Of a stretch of 64,000 nucleotides of DNA, positions 45,583-55,306 are shown one piece after another. The stretch's first letter is position 1, and each line of letters opens with the position of its first letter. The stretch comes from Athripsodes cinereus (Eukaryota; Arthropoda; Insecta; Trichoptera; Leptoceridae). Under the pieces are notes generated by a model. That model saw only the letters and a list, made by a program, of their open reading frames with translations. It was not told the DNA's origin and ran no database searches. The stretch spans positions 31,375,214-31,439,213 of the forward strand of contig OX388313.1 in assembly GCA_947579605.1 (NCBI GenBank), in the 5' to 3' direction. A program made the position numbers and the translations under genes.

Positions 45583-46089
45583 CTTTACACACAGAGTAAA
45601 ATAATCCCGTCTTCTAAAAGTCTTTGTGAATCACTTTGGTGGTGAAAAATGGTGTATAATAAGCTACAACAAATAATATCGAGACACAAACGCGGACACA
45701 ACAGAACGCTTCCAATATGGCGCATCATAGAAAAACGGCGTGTTTACATACAAACTAGGCTAGGCCGCAGGGTTGCCAGATTGTGAATCCAAAAATACCG
45801 TACTTCTAGGGAAAAATTTCCGTACAATTACCGTACATCACTAAAGTGCGCCGTTAGCCACTATCTTCTCGTGTTAAGAAGGCCTTTTCCCGAGTACAGT
45901 CGTTTTCGTCCCCCCGTGCTCTCATGCTATGTACACGTGATAAACGTCCTTGAGCTTGATGGATACATAAAAATGATTTGTGTGCCAAATTACCGTACAT
46001 TTTCCGTACATTAGTTTTGATTTGAAATTACCGTACTTTTGTCGTACGGTAATTTACTACCGTACGGGGAATGAAATTACCCATGGCCA

Positions 46090-47215
46090 CACTAAATATA
46101 TTGGCCTGCGCACAGATTTATCCTATTACGAGAGTAGTGCGGTGCATTTTAGTGCTGAACTAACCTAAACCGGAAGTAGTGTTTATAGTACAATAATATG
46201 TTATTTCGCGCCGTATATTTAAATTAACTTTCTTAAATTTGAATTTTTAATACGCAAATGTTCTCCTGTAGATTAAATGCAAGAGTTACTACATTTTAAA
46301 AGATGTCTCTTAAATTTCGTATTTTGATAATATAAAAATAACATACTATAATAATATTATATAATAAATTACATATTATGTATATATATTTTAATATTCC
46401 ATACTACTATACCTTCATAACATCTATTTTAAATGAGTTAGCTATTGGATAACTTCTATATTATAAAAATTGTGTTTTGTAGAAAATGTGCCTCCTACAT
46501 AACATCGAAAATTTGAGAAGGAAAAACAAAAGGCTCATTTCTTTTGGGAGGCTCCTTAATAAAGACATCCCTTAGTTTTGAATAAATAACATTATTAAAC
46601 AAATTTTGTAGATATCCATTGCTTTTAGATTTTACCACGAATTAAACTGATGATAAGAAATTCTTTGTAAAATTATAATTTTCAACTTGTTTATTAAAAA
46701 AAAAAATTATATTCAATAAGTTGACATACAGGAATGCACTGAATGCTTGTGTATTCAGTATAACTGTCATCTTTGTAGTTTCAGATTTCTCATTTCACTA
46801 ACCTATTGCACTTTTTTCTCAAAAGGTATTGCTTATAAAAAAAACCGGACATTCACACTATCACCCTGGTTCCCTTACGGAATATGCAGTAGGGATTGAG
46901 CTTCCTCCTGTCCTTGTATACCTTCACTTGTATGCATCAGCGTTGGCACTATTATAGCAGAGCACGCCAATCTTTTAGCTGTAATAGATGTTTCTAATTG
47001 ATGATAGATTATAATTAAACTCTAGTAGGTTTCATGATTATTCATAGGGTATGGAAAATAAAATTTGAATTAAATTTCAAAATATTTATTTACAAAAAAT
47101 AATTAATATATTTCAAAATGTATCAATCCAAGAAATAGAGTGTCATTGGTACATTACATATATGAACAAATAAAAAATAATTAGTAAATGTGGTACATAT
47201 TTAAGTTAAAAATAA
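46090..47215. other. Noncoding left arm of the inner P-like element
   Basis: Between the terminal repeat and the minisatellite. Carries the subterminal repeat TTACGAGAGTAGTGCGG and an ACCGGAAGTAG motif that recurs in the other arm (ACCGGAAGTAC near 52172). No coding sequence recognised. Confidence 0.6.
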
Positions 47216-47219
47216 AGTA

Positions 47220-48295
47220 AACTAGGCACTTTTCAAAGAGTGTAAAGGGCTCTGAAAAGAATACACAATATTAAAAAAAGTAAATCTAACAGATGATGAC
47301 ATGTGAGTTGTCAAAGATATCAAATAGGTAAAATTAAGTCTGATATAATATGTGCAAAGCAAAAATATAATGAATGACGACATGTAAATCATCAAAGGCA
47401 TCAAATAAATAAAATGAAGTCCGATACAATATGTACATGTATATTGTCAAAGATATCAAAAAGAGACAATAAACTCTGATATAATACATACAAAGATGAA
47501 ATGTAATAGAAGACGACATGTACATCGTTAAAGGTATCAAGTAAAATTAAAATCAAAAAATAATATAACAATAGATGACATGTGAATTGTCTTATGTATC
47601 AAATAAGTAAAATGAAGTCCGATATAATACTTACAAAAAAGAAATATACAAAAGTTGACATGCAAATTGCCAAAGATATCAAATAGAGACAATAAACTCT
47701 GATATAATATGCACAAAGATAAAATGTAATAGAAGACAACATGTACATCGTCACAGGTATCAAGTAAAATTAAATAAAAAAAATAATCTACAAAAAATAT
47801 ATAACAATAGATGATATTATGTGAATTGTCAAATGTATCAAATAAATAAAATGAAGTCCGATACAATATGTACATGTATATTGTCAAAGATATCAAAAAG
47901 AGACAATAAACTCTGATATAATACTTACAAAGATGAAATGTGGTTAGATGGAAGAAATCACTTTATAGTGATAATCTCGCCACTGCACATCATCCTAGTT
48001 TTTTAAATTTTATATTGTTTTGTTAACACTGTTATATAATGATGAGGTGCAAAAAGAATAAATAAATAAATAAAAATATATGTAATAGAAGACGACATGT
48101 ACATCGTCACAGGTATCAAGTAAAATTAAATTCATAAAATAATATTAAAAAAAATAGTATAACGATAGATGACATGTGAATTGTCAAATAAGTAAAATGA
48201 AGTCCGATATAATATGTACACACATTTAGAGAACCAATCTACTATACTATAAAAAAAGATGATATCGTCAAAGGTATCAAATAAAGCATGATGAA
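47220..48295. repeat. Minisatellite inside the P-like element
   Basis: Imperfect units of about 60-120 bp built from ATGACATGTGAATTGTCAAA, GGTATCAAATAAATAAAATG, AAGTCCGATACAATATGTAC and AAAGATGAAATGTAATAGAAG. Many copies between 47280 and 48270. It lies 3' of the transposase gene. The short minus-strand frames here (for example 47537-47896) reflect the repeat and not a gene. Confidence 0.82.
47945..48076 (+). repeat. T1 retroelement tail inserted in the minisatellite
   Basis: TTAGATGGAAGAAATCACTTT through GTTAACACTGTTATATAATG to an (AATA)n tail. It interrupts a minisatellite unit (GATGAAATGT before, TATGTAATAGAAG after), so it inserted after the array formed. Confidence 0.8.
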
Positions 48296-48340
48296 TCTCA
48301 AATTATGTAGATTTAGGGAAATATATACATGTTATCTGCT

Positions 48341-51154
48341 CTAATTTGATAGTTTATTTACTTTCCTAGAGCTGTTCTTGGCTAATCGCTGTGCACAAAT
48401 ACTATTGTTTTTCACGTTACACAAGTTATTCAATAAAATTTTGCACGATCTAAGTGCAACACTGCTTAGTATTGTTTGCAGTGTTCTACCACAGTGACAG
48501 TTTTCTTTATATTCAATACAATCTATGAAATAATTATTCAATTTTAATTCACTTAGCTTATGTAATAATGTTAAATGGCCGCTTGAGCTAAAAAACTCAT
48601 CAGAATGAACATTTAATATATTTTGTAAAATAAACCAAGCAATTGATGTTGCCACTATAGGATATTGTGTTGGTATTATCAGTTTACCTCGGTCCAATTC
48701 AAATATTAACTCTCCGGGCAAATTTAATAATTGAATGTCAATTTCTTTATCGGTTTCCAACCATTGGGAACATTTATCACATTTTTGTTTTCGTATTTCC
48801 TTTTTCACATTGAATCCTGCAATATAGGTTAAAATAGGTAGAAAATCTTCAGCAACGTTATTAATGTCAAAATCAGTGTGAACAATATGTTCATACAAAC
48901 TGATATTAACTACTGTCGATGAACATTCTCCTTGCATATCCGAAATCAAAGTTTTCAATGGAACTTTATTTCCATTGCATATTAATAACAATGTGTTCTT
49001 AAATCGAAGCTTCCTCTCGCTCTCTAAAATTTGCATGAAACTTATATAGTAATTTGCACCACTCATCTGTCGATAACGTCCAAATCTGCCTTCAAGTTCA
49101 TCGCTTTGGAATTTACCTAGCAGTACATAATCAAGTTTATACACCTTAAATAAATATGGTATTATATTTAAGAATGCATCTATTGTGTTAATGATAGAGA
49201 GAAAGGTTTGTGCCGAAATAGAGTCGCTTGCGGGCATTGAAACGCTCCAGTATTTCAGCCATACCAACATTTTTTTCAAAAACACAACATTTTCATCTTC
49301 CATACTTCTAATTGGTTCTCTAAATGGGTCATTAAACCTTTTCCCTTCATATGGGCTTTTCACATTGCAAATCTTCCACCAATGACTAATAATATTTAAA
49401 AAATTGACTGTTTCATCCATACCCTCCACTAAACCCGGGAACTTTTCAAAGTAACATTTTAAACCTGTAATGGTTCTATCATCGAACACTTTAACAGCAA
49501 GTTTAACATTTTGTTTTTGAATGTTAGAAGGATACACAGCTTTGTACGATAGCAAATGAGCATATTTTAACAATGATTTTTCTTCACCTTCGTAAAGCTT
49601 ACGAAGGTGGTCGAATTTGGCCGAGTACACTTTTGATACATTATCCATGTCTGGATATTTAATGATGCATTCATCATCCTTTTTAGCAATCCAATTGTTT
49701 CTGATACATTTCAATACATGGACAGAATCAAAAATCAAAAATAATAATCTGTTTTCATCTAAAGGGTGAGGAATATACGGCTGAATAGTTTTATTAATCG
49801 ATAATTCACAAAATGTTTTTCTATTAACTACACTATTATCAGAAATAAAAGATAGAACTTTAAAACCTACACTTTCAATCTTCCTCAATACATTTAAAAG
49901 TAATTGTTTTAGATCTGATGATGTCAGATTGCAAACCGGAATAATGCTCACAACATCTTTATAATTTGAAAGGACACTGCTTATCATAAAGACTTGTGCC
50001 GTTTTAGCAACTTCATTTGTGCCTGTCTTACTATACCCATACACATTGCCACCTTTAAAATTTAATTGGGCATCAATGTACACTTCATCTAATTGTAGAT
50101 TAACCAATAGTTCATGCTCCTTTAAATAACGCACTTTCGTTTTTAAATATGTGATATTGACATCAATGCTATCGTCTACAGCAGAAAATTTGTTAATAAG
50201 CTGTCTCAAATTATGCGGATGGGGTATACACAATAATTTGCTATAATATAAGGTATTATAAGCCACTGTGGATTGAACAAATGCACGAGCCGCAAATAAC
50301 ATTGTAGAGCCACAATATCGTCTTCCATTTTTTGGCACATCCAAAAGGCGCAATTGTTCACTAATAAATTTGATTTGCATATCACTATCAACAAAATAAT
50401 TTTCTAGAAGTTCAATTATACTTTCTAATACTAAAATATCCTTAACGTTATAATTAGATACCTTATTTTCTACAAAATTTATTAAGATATCCACACTATT
50501 GAAATTTTTTAATAACACTACTTTTTCAGGATGCAAACATTTACTAACTTTAATATTTTTAATAAAAATGTTTACACCTAAATTTGTAAAAACCACTATC
50601 GATCCCAACACTGTAGGCACACCATTTACCATTCCCATATAGGAAAACACACAGCTATCAACACCATCAAACATTGTCCATCCACTTTTAATTTTGGAAA
50701 CATTAGTGTTAAAATAAGATACGACATCTTCCAAAGATTTTATTGATGTTGCATCAACATGATCCTTATATGTCTGAAGGCTATTCTGGACTGCAAGGGC
50801 CATGTTGTTGTCTTCAATGTCTCCAAGTCTTAGTGTTGTGGACTTATTTTCACTCAAGTATTTTGGAGCGTTCGGGAAAATTGTAGGAATTGCACCTTTC
50901 CTCAATTTGGGATATTTCCTTGGGAATGTTTTCATCACTCCGCAAACTCTTTTTTTATCAATTTTTACAACTGATGCATCATTAAAATGTTTGATACAAA
51001 TAACTGGCTTTTTAATTGTAGTAAAATCTGTAGGGATTTTCCGAAGCCACTGATTCCTGAGATTCGCATCCTTTGGAAGAGAAAATGTGCTCACAGCTTC
51101 TCCTTGAGAGCGATAATTTGATTTGCATCCAAATACACTGCACATTCGAGGCAT
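48341..51154 (-). CDS. THAP-domain P-element-like transposase (937 aa)
   Basis: An intact single-exon coding region. I start it at the ATG at 51152-51154 because it opens the THAP domain (MPRMCSVFGCKSNYRS), and a 3' splice site TTTCAG lies 5 bp upstream at 51160. The open frame upstream of it is intronic. THAP C2CH: C5, C10, C53, H56, then the FPRKYPKLR and AIPTIFPN motifs. The RNase H-like core has LQLDEVYIDAQ (D357), FISDNSVVNR (D440), IFDSVHVLKCIRNNW (D477) and the family signature QSDELEGRFGRYRQMSGANY (about 685-704) with acidic candidates for the last catalytic residue. YIAGFNVKKEIRKQKCDKC follows near the C-terminus. It would bind the subterminal repeats and excise/insert the 6.1-kb element. 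No stops or frameshifts, so possibly active. Confidence 0.92.
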   Translation of the reverse strand: MPRMCSVFGCKSNYRSQGEAVSTFSLPKDANLRNQWLRKIPTDFTTIKKPVICIKHFNDASVVKIDKKRVCGVMKTFPRKYPKLRKGAIPTIFPNAPKYLSENKSTTLRLGDIEDNNMALAVQNSLQTYKDHVDATSIKSLEDVVSYFNTNVSKIKSGWTMFDGVDSCVFSYMGMVNGVPTVLGSIVVFTNLGVNIFIKNIKVSKCLHPEKVVLLKNFNSVDILINFVENKVSNYNVKDILVLESIIELLENYFVDSDMQIKFISEQLRLLDVPKNGRRYCGSTMLFAARAFVQSTVAYNTLYYSKLLCIPHPHNLRQLINKFSAVDDSIDVNITYLKTKVRYLKEHELLVNLQLDEVYIDAQLNFKGGNVYGYSKTGTNEVAKTAQVFMISSVLSNYKDVVSIIPVCNLTSSDLKQLLLNVLRKIESVGFKVLSFISDNSVVNRKTFCELSINKTIQPYIPHPLDENRLLFLIFDSVHVLKCIRNNWIAKKDDECIIKYPDMDNVSKVYSAKFDHLRKLYEGEEKSLLKYAHLLSYKAVYPSNIQKQNVKLAVKVFDDRTITGLKCYFEKFPGLVEGMDETVNFLNIISHWWKICNVKSPYEGKRFNDPFREPIRSMEDENVVFLKKMLVWLKYWSVSMPASDSISAQTFLSIINTIDAFLNIIPYLFKVYKLDYVLLGKFQSDELEGRFGRYRQMSGANYYISFMQILESERKLRFKNTLLLICNGNKVPLKTLISDMQGECSSTVVNISLYEHIVHTDFDINNVAEDFLPILTYIAGFNVKKEIRKQKCDKCSQWLETDKEIDIQLLNLPGELIFELDRGKLIIPTQYPIVATSIAWFILQNILNVHSDEFFSSSGHLTLLHKLSELKLNNYFIDCIEYKENCHCGRTLQTILSSVALRSCKILLNNLCNVKNNSICAQRLAKNSSRKVNKLSN

Positions 51155-52080
51155 TGTTGCTGAAACATGAAATAATAATAAGTTGACATGCCAAATTTTA
51201 TATACACTTAGCAACACACAATTAAATACGAGCAGAGATTGAAAAGTGATGATTACATTATTCTTTACTCCTTTCTCTTGGTTCATTTACCTCAAATTCA
51301 TGTGGAATGAATCAACATATAACATAATATACATATTTACCTTATAAAATCGCTGATCCTTGTTGCCAACGTAAAATTTTGATGTTAACGTTTAACAAGA
51401 TTTCCAGATGTGCTTAACTGCTCAAATTTGTAACCTGTAAATTATAGTTAGTTAGAATTTATGAAATTATAAGTATGAAAAAATAGTAATTGGTATATAT
51501 ATTTATCAAAATATATTCCACATTATTCAATCAAAGGCAAAGCTATTTATGTTTGATCTTATTAAGAGGTTATGTTATAGTTGTAGATCTTAGAATATGC
51601 AGCAAACATTTCTTTTTCGAAAAACTACAGTAATCCACGTGCATATGGTTTATTTCTGTGAAATGTACAGTAAAAACATACACAAAAGGTAATTATCCAA
51701 AATAAATGGATATACAGAAGCTCACCAAGCAAACTATCATTAAATCACAAAAAGTAATATAATTTTAATGAAGTTATACTATAATTAGGATCACTCAAAG
51801 ATAAACAATCAGTTTGTAATAGTAATTTGAAATGAATTAATGTACATTAGATTACAAATGTCACACTGTAACACTGAAAACATCGAAAGAAAGCTATCGT
51901 CGCCATTATCTTATATGGAAGACTACAATCATTACTTTAATATATTAAATAACACTTACCTTGTATTATTTGAAGAGTGACAATAATTTATACTACTAAA
52001 CAAATTTAAATCAACAGATATTCCTAGTTTAAAACAAGAAACATATATTTTTGAACACACGAACCGACATTCAACACCAA
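51155..52080 (-). promoter_or_regulatory. Candidate 5' UTR exon and leader intron of the THAP transposase
   Basis: A consensus donor (CAAG/GTAAGT, exon end 51960) and the acceptor TTTCAG (intron end 51160) define an 800-bp leader intron on the minus strand. The untranslated first exon would lie at 51960 and upward. Inferred from splice motifs and from the THAP start. The start of transcription is not determined. Confidence 0.5.
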
Positions 52081-53134
52081 ACAAAACACAACAAATCCGC
52101 TTCGCACTACCCGACTTTCGAACTACACCGGGCCGATATCAATATAGCATAGCACCACTCTCGTAGTTAGCTAACCGGAAGTACCATTAGTACCCAGGCC
52201 ATTATCTTTAGTGTGGCCATGGAAATTACCGTACAAGTACGGTAATTACCGTACGTCTGGCAACCCTGCTAGGCCGGCTAGGTTCAATGTAGGCCATTCT
52301 AGGCCTAACCTGAACGAAACATCCGCCAGGGGCGCTAGTAGTGTCATGGCCTTATATTCAGGTGGTGTTGGTTTATTGCAGAGGCATGATTTCTTCTAAC
52401 TAACCCGAAATTATCACTGTTCGGTGATTTTTTTTTTATATAAACATGTTATTTCAACGCACACGTTATAAAAATAAAAAACATATAAAAATTGTCCAGT
52501 ACATTTACCTTCTCTTCTTTTGGTGAATGTCGGGATTTGAAAATCAAATTGCTTCGGTTGCAACCTCCTGAAAAGCGGCATAAAAACCCTTCGTTTTGAT
52601 ATAAATCTTAATAAAATGGATAATCTGCTCAGTGATTAGATTAAATAATTGGATCTCGTTAACCTTTTTCACAGTAGTTCACACTAACTTACCCATTTAT
52701 TTATTTATATAGAGGATAATGGTATTTGTATTATTTCTGAGATTAGATTTGCGAAACTATGTAGATAATATGTATGTTGTCTGTATGTAGGTTAGGTCTT
52801 CAGGGATTTGGCCTAGGTTGGTTTGAGTGGAGAATAGATAACTGGGTATGTATGTAGTGAAAATGACTCTCTGTAAAGATAAAGGGTTGACGTGGAATGA
52901 TTTCAGTTGAATCAACTGTGTAGGAGGGTATGTCCTCATCTTTTATACTTTCACTTACTATAGATAACTTAGCAGTGGCGTAACTTAGCTATTTAGAGTA
53001 TTTTCATTTTTTATTGTTTGTTTGACTGAATTTGTGCAGTTAGTGTATTATAGATTCGTAAGTATTGAGAGATTGTGTATTTTATCGGTACTAATTTTAT
53101 GAAACTGCATATCTATTTATAACAAATAAAAATA

Positions 53135-53282
53135 TTATTTCCTTATTTTATTCTTCTTGCACGTCATCATTCATATAACAAAATCAACAAATTAGTTTAC
53201 ATAAGAAAAAATGTGATGATATGCAGTGGTGAGATTATCACTATATTATAGTTATTCCTTTCATTTAACCACATTTACAGCT
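53135..53282 (-). repeat. T1 retroelement tail, diverged
   Basis: CACGTCATCATTCATATAACA, GATGATATGCAGTGGTGAGAT and TATCACTATATTATAGTTATT. Antisense T1 copy. Confidence 0.6.
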
Positions 53283-54139
53283 TTAGTAGTGACCTAGGTT
53301 TGGACATCAATTCTTATAGATAGATTTAGTTTTAAACAACATTGACTTGTTGAAACTAAGAAGTCTCTAATAAAGCTACTGGTATAGCTATAAATTATAT
53401 TTCCATTGGTTATTAATTGAGAAATTATGTCGTACATTTTCAAGAAAAATCATTTATATTTTGTTATAATTTATTATAATTAGCAATAGACATTTGATAA
53501 AATTTCAATTGAAAGGTTGGATCGTGGATCAAAATATATATTCATCCTAGTACTTATATGAAACATAAAAAAACTGATAATTAGCCGCTGTCAAATTAAC
53601 TTATCATTACATGGGGGCTTATTTTACTGGTGTGCCTTAGATATTTTTGCTACACCAATGTTTACTAATGTACATACATACTAATATATTATCTTCTATT
53701 GGAAATCTTACTCAGTACCCACATAATGTACCTATTGTTAAAGTACCAACTTAGATAGTTTTTGTGTCCCTACTCCACATTCAATTCATTGGGATAAATT
53801 ACATAGAACAGACCTTATAATATTATATATTAATATAATGATAGTGAAGTCACAAAAAAGCCAATCGCTCACGATATTCTTAGATTGATACACGAGTATA
53901 ATCTACAAATACCTTCTTACAAAATGTATTATTATTATTCCTATTAATAATAGTAATAATGCATATCTACTTGTCTTTTGTCTTTATGTATTTCTTTGTC
54001 ATACAGATATTTTTTTATTCGGTATCTTAATAAAGTTAGGTGGGCTTAGAGAGTGCAATACCCAACACCGCAATATCGTAAATACCGGAACTGTAAATAA
54101 TCACTTCCTCAAACATGTTTTATAGAAGTTTTTTTAATA

Positions 54140-54395
54140 AAAGAATGACAAAGAGGATATACCTGTCTGAAAGAAGGGTGAGGAAGCGCGGACGTCCGAG
54201 AACTACGTGGCTTGACCACGTAGATCAAATTCTCAAGGACGGCCGTGTGTTGAGTAAGAGAAATCGACGTGCGTGCATGAAAATTGTATGAATGTAGAAG
54301 AAGCGAAAGAAGTAAGTATATTATTATAAGGACAGATTTATAGTGCATTCCGTTCTCTCTGCCTACCCCACTTGGGATGCGACGTGAGGGAATAG
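54140..54395 (+). pseudogene. RTE-like RT C-terminal remnant, clearest copy
   Basis: Plus-strand translation reads RKRGRPRTTWLDHVDQILKD then GRVLSKRNRRACMKIV, with an in-frame stop, then NVEEAKE. This is the basic tail of RTE-type endonuclease/reverse transcriptases. Ends near CTACCCCACTTGGGATG. It serves as the reference for the decayed copies at 4130, 7172, 18303, 23885 and 33935. Confidence 0.65.
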
Positions 54396-55306
54396 ATAGA
54401 CAGAATTCTTTCAACTTTATTTTATTTATGTTTTACTCTTAAATTCTTTTTTACTATTGTTTTTTTTTTATAATTTTATTTTCACTTATAAATTGGACAT
54501 TGCATCGCGTTCTTTGTTGTTGATATTATAATTTTACCAAATTTATAATGTATTGTTTGAAGTGTTTAGTAGGCTTAAATAAATAAATAAGTAAAAACGT
54601 AAATTTTATTAAAGAATAGAAAATTTATTATATTTGAACATGTAAGGAATTTTGCCGTATGCGAATATGTATAATTAAATAAATTGTAGCCAAATATTTG
54701 TGGATTGCGCAATAAATATTTACTGTCAGTGACTGGACCTATTTTCTTCCAATAATATCGGGAACAAGTTTGTGATTGCATTCTCTATTTGAGGTTTCTA
54801 ATGTTCCCCTATACATCTATTTCAGGAAGGCTTTCCATTATTGTAGTATAAAAAATATATAAAGATTGATCAACATAATTGACGTATAAGATAAATTTAG
54901 ACTCAAATTTCCTGGGCTCATCTCATATTATGAAATAAGATTTATGACGACATGTTTAGAATACCAGTCGGCATATTTTCTTTCATTCGGCAGTGATACT
55001 CTGTCTACTGTATTATTTTTAACTTCATTCCATTTTTGAATATTATTTGAATACCATTTTTAAATAAGGCACTGAGTGCCAAAAAATAAAAAAAAATGAT
55101 AAATATGAAGATCGGTTTTACATTTATACACATTCCTTTGTTACTGAATTAACATAACAGTTTGACAACATTTTGTTTTTTTTAGTTTAATCTTTATTAA
55201 GTTAGAGTTCAAAATTTTATGAGACTCTAATATAAACCTTTTTTTTTAATTACGTTTATATAAATATATTACATTATATTACACTACATATATATATATA
55301 TATATA

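Larger units (their letters stand above)
46087..52216 (-). mobile_element. Inner P-like (THAP) element, apparently intact, 6.1 kb
   Basis: The ends CCACACTAAATATATTGGCC and (reverse complement of the right end) CCACACTAAAGATAATGGCC form a roughly 24-bp imperfect inverted repeat. Subterminal inverted copies of ACGAGAGTRGTGC lie about 50-60 bp inside each end, comparable with the internal inverted repeats of Drosophila P. Flanks are CCATGG on both sides (46081-46086 and 52217-52222), a 6-bp duplication within the hAT MITE. The length is about twice that of Drosophila P, mostly because of a 2.2-kb noncoding region with a minisatellite downstream of the transposase gene. Confidence 0.85.
45768..52268. 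mobile_element. hAT MITE (CAGGGTTGCCA family) split by a P-like element
   Basis: The left part 45768-46080 (starts CAGGGTTGCCAGATTGTG) and the right part 52223-52268 (ends TGGCAACCCTG) form one MITE of about 365 bp, related to the 302-bp copy at 14661-14962. The 8-bp TSD CTAGGCCG is perfect (45760-45767 and 52269-52276). The MITE inserted into the outer P-like element. The inner P-like element later inserted near its right end, at a CCATGG site. Confidence 0.92.
43379..52370 (-). mobile_element. Outer P-like (THAP) element, internally deleted, hosting two nested insertions
   Basis: The ends CAACACCACCTGAATATAAG (43379) and its reverse complement (ending 52370) form a roughly 30-bp inverted repeat with one mismatch. 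They are flanked by GTTTATT direct repeats (43372-43378 and 52371-52377). P elements normally make 8-bp duplications, and here only 7 bases match. Removing the nested hAT/P insertion (45768-52276) leaves about 2.48 kb. It contains the decayed THAP transposase at 43782-45582 on the minus strand. Confidence 0.87.

Noticed and set aside
47222..47896. Minus-strand frames of 60-119 codons with repeated 'SLTIYMYILYRTSF'
   Set aside because: Translation of the P-element minisatellite. Repeats in register with the DNA repeat and has no gene features.
51155..51286. 44-residue N-terminal extension of the THAP transposase
   Set aside because: It precedes the THAP start, contains a 3' splice site (TTTCAG at 51160) and reads as hydrophobic intron translation. 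THAP domains are normally at the very N-terminus.
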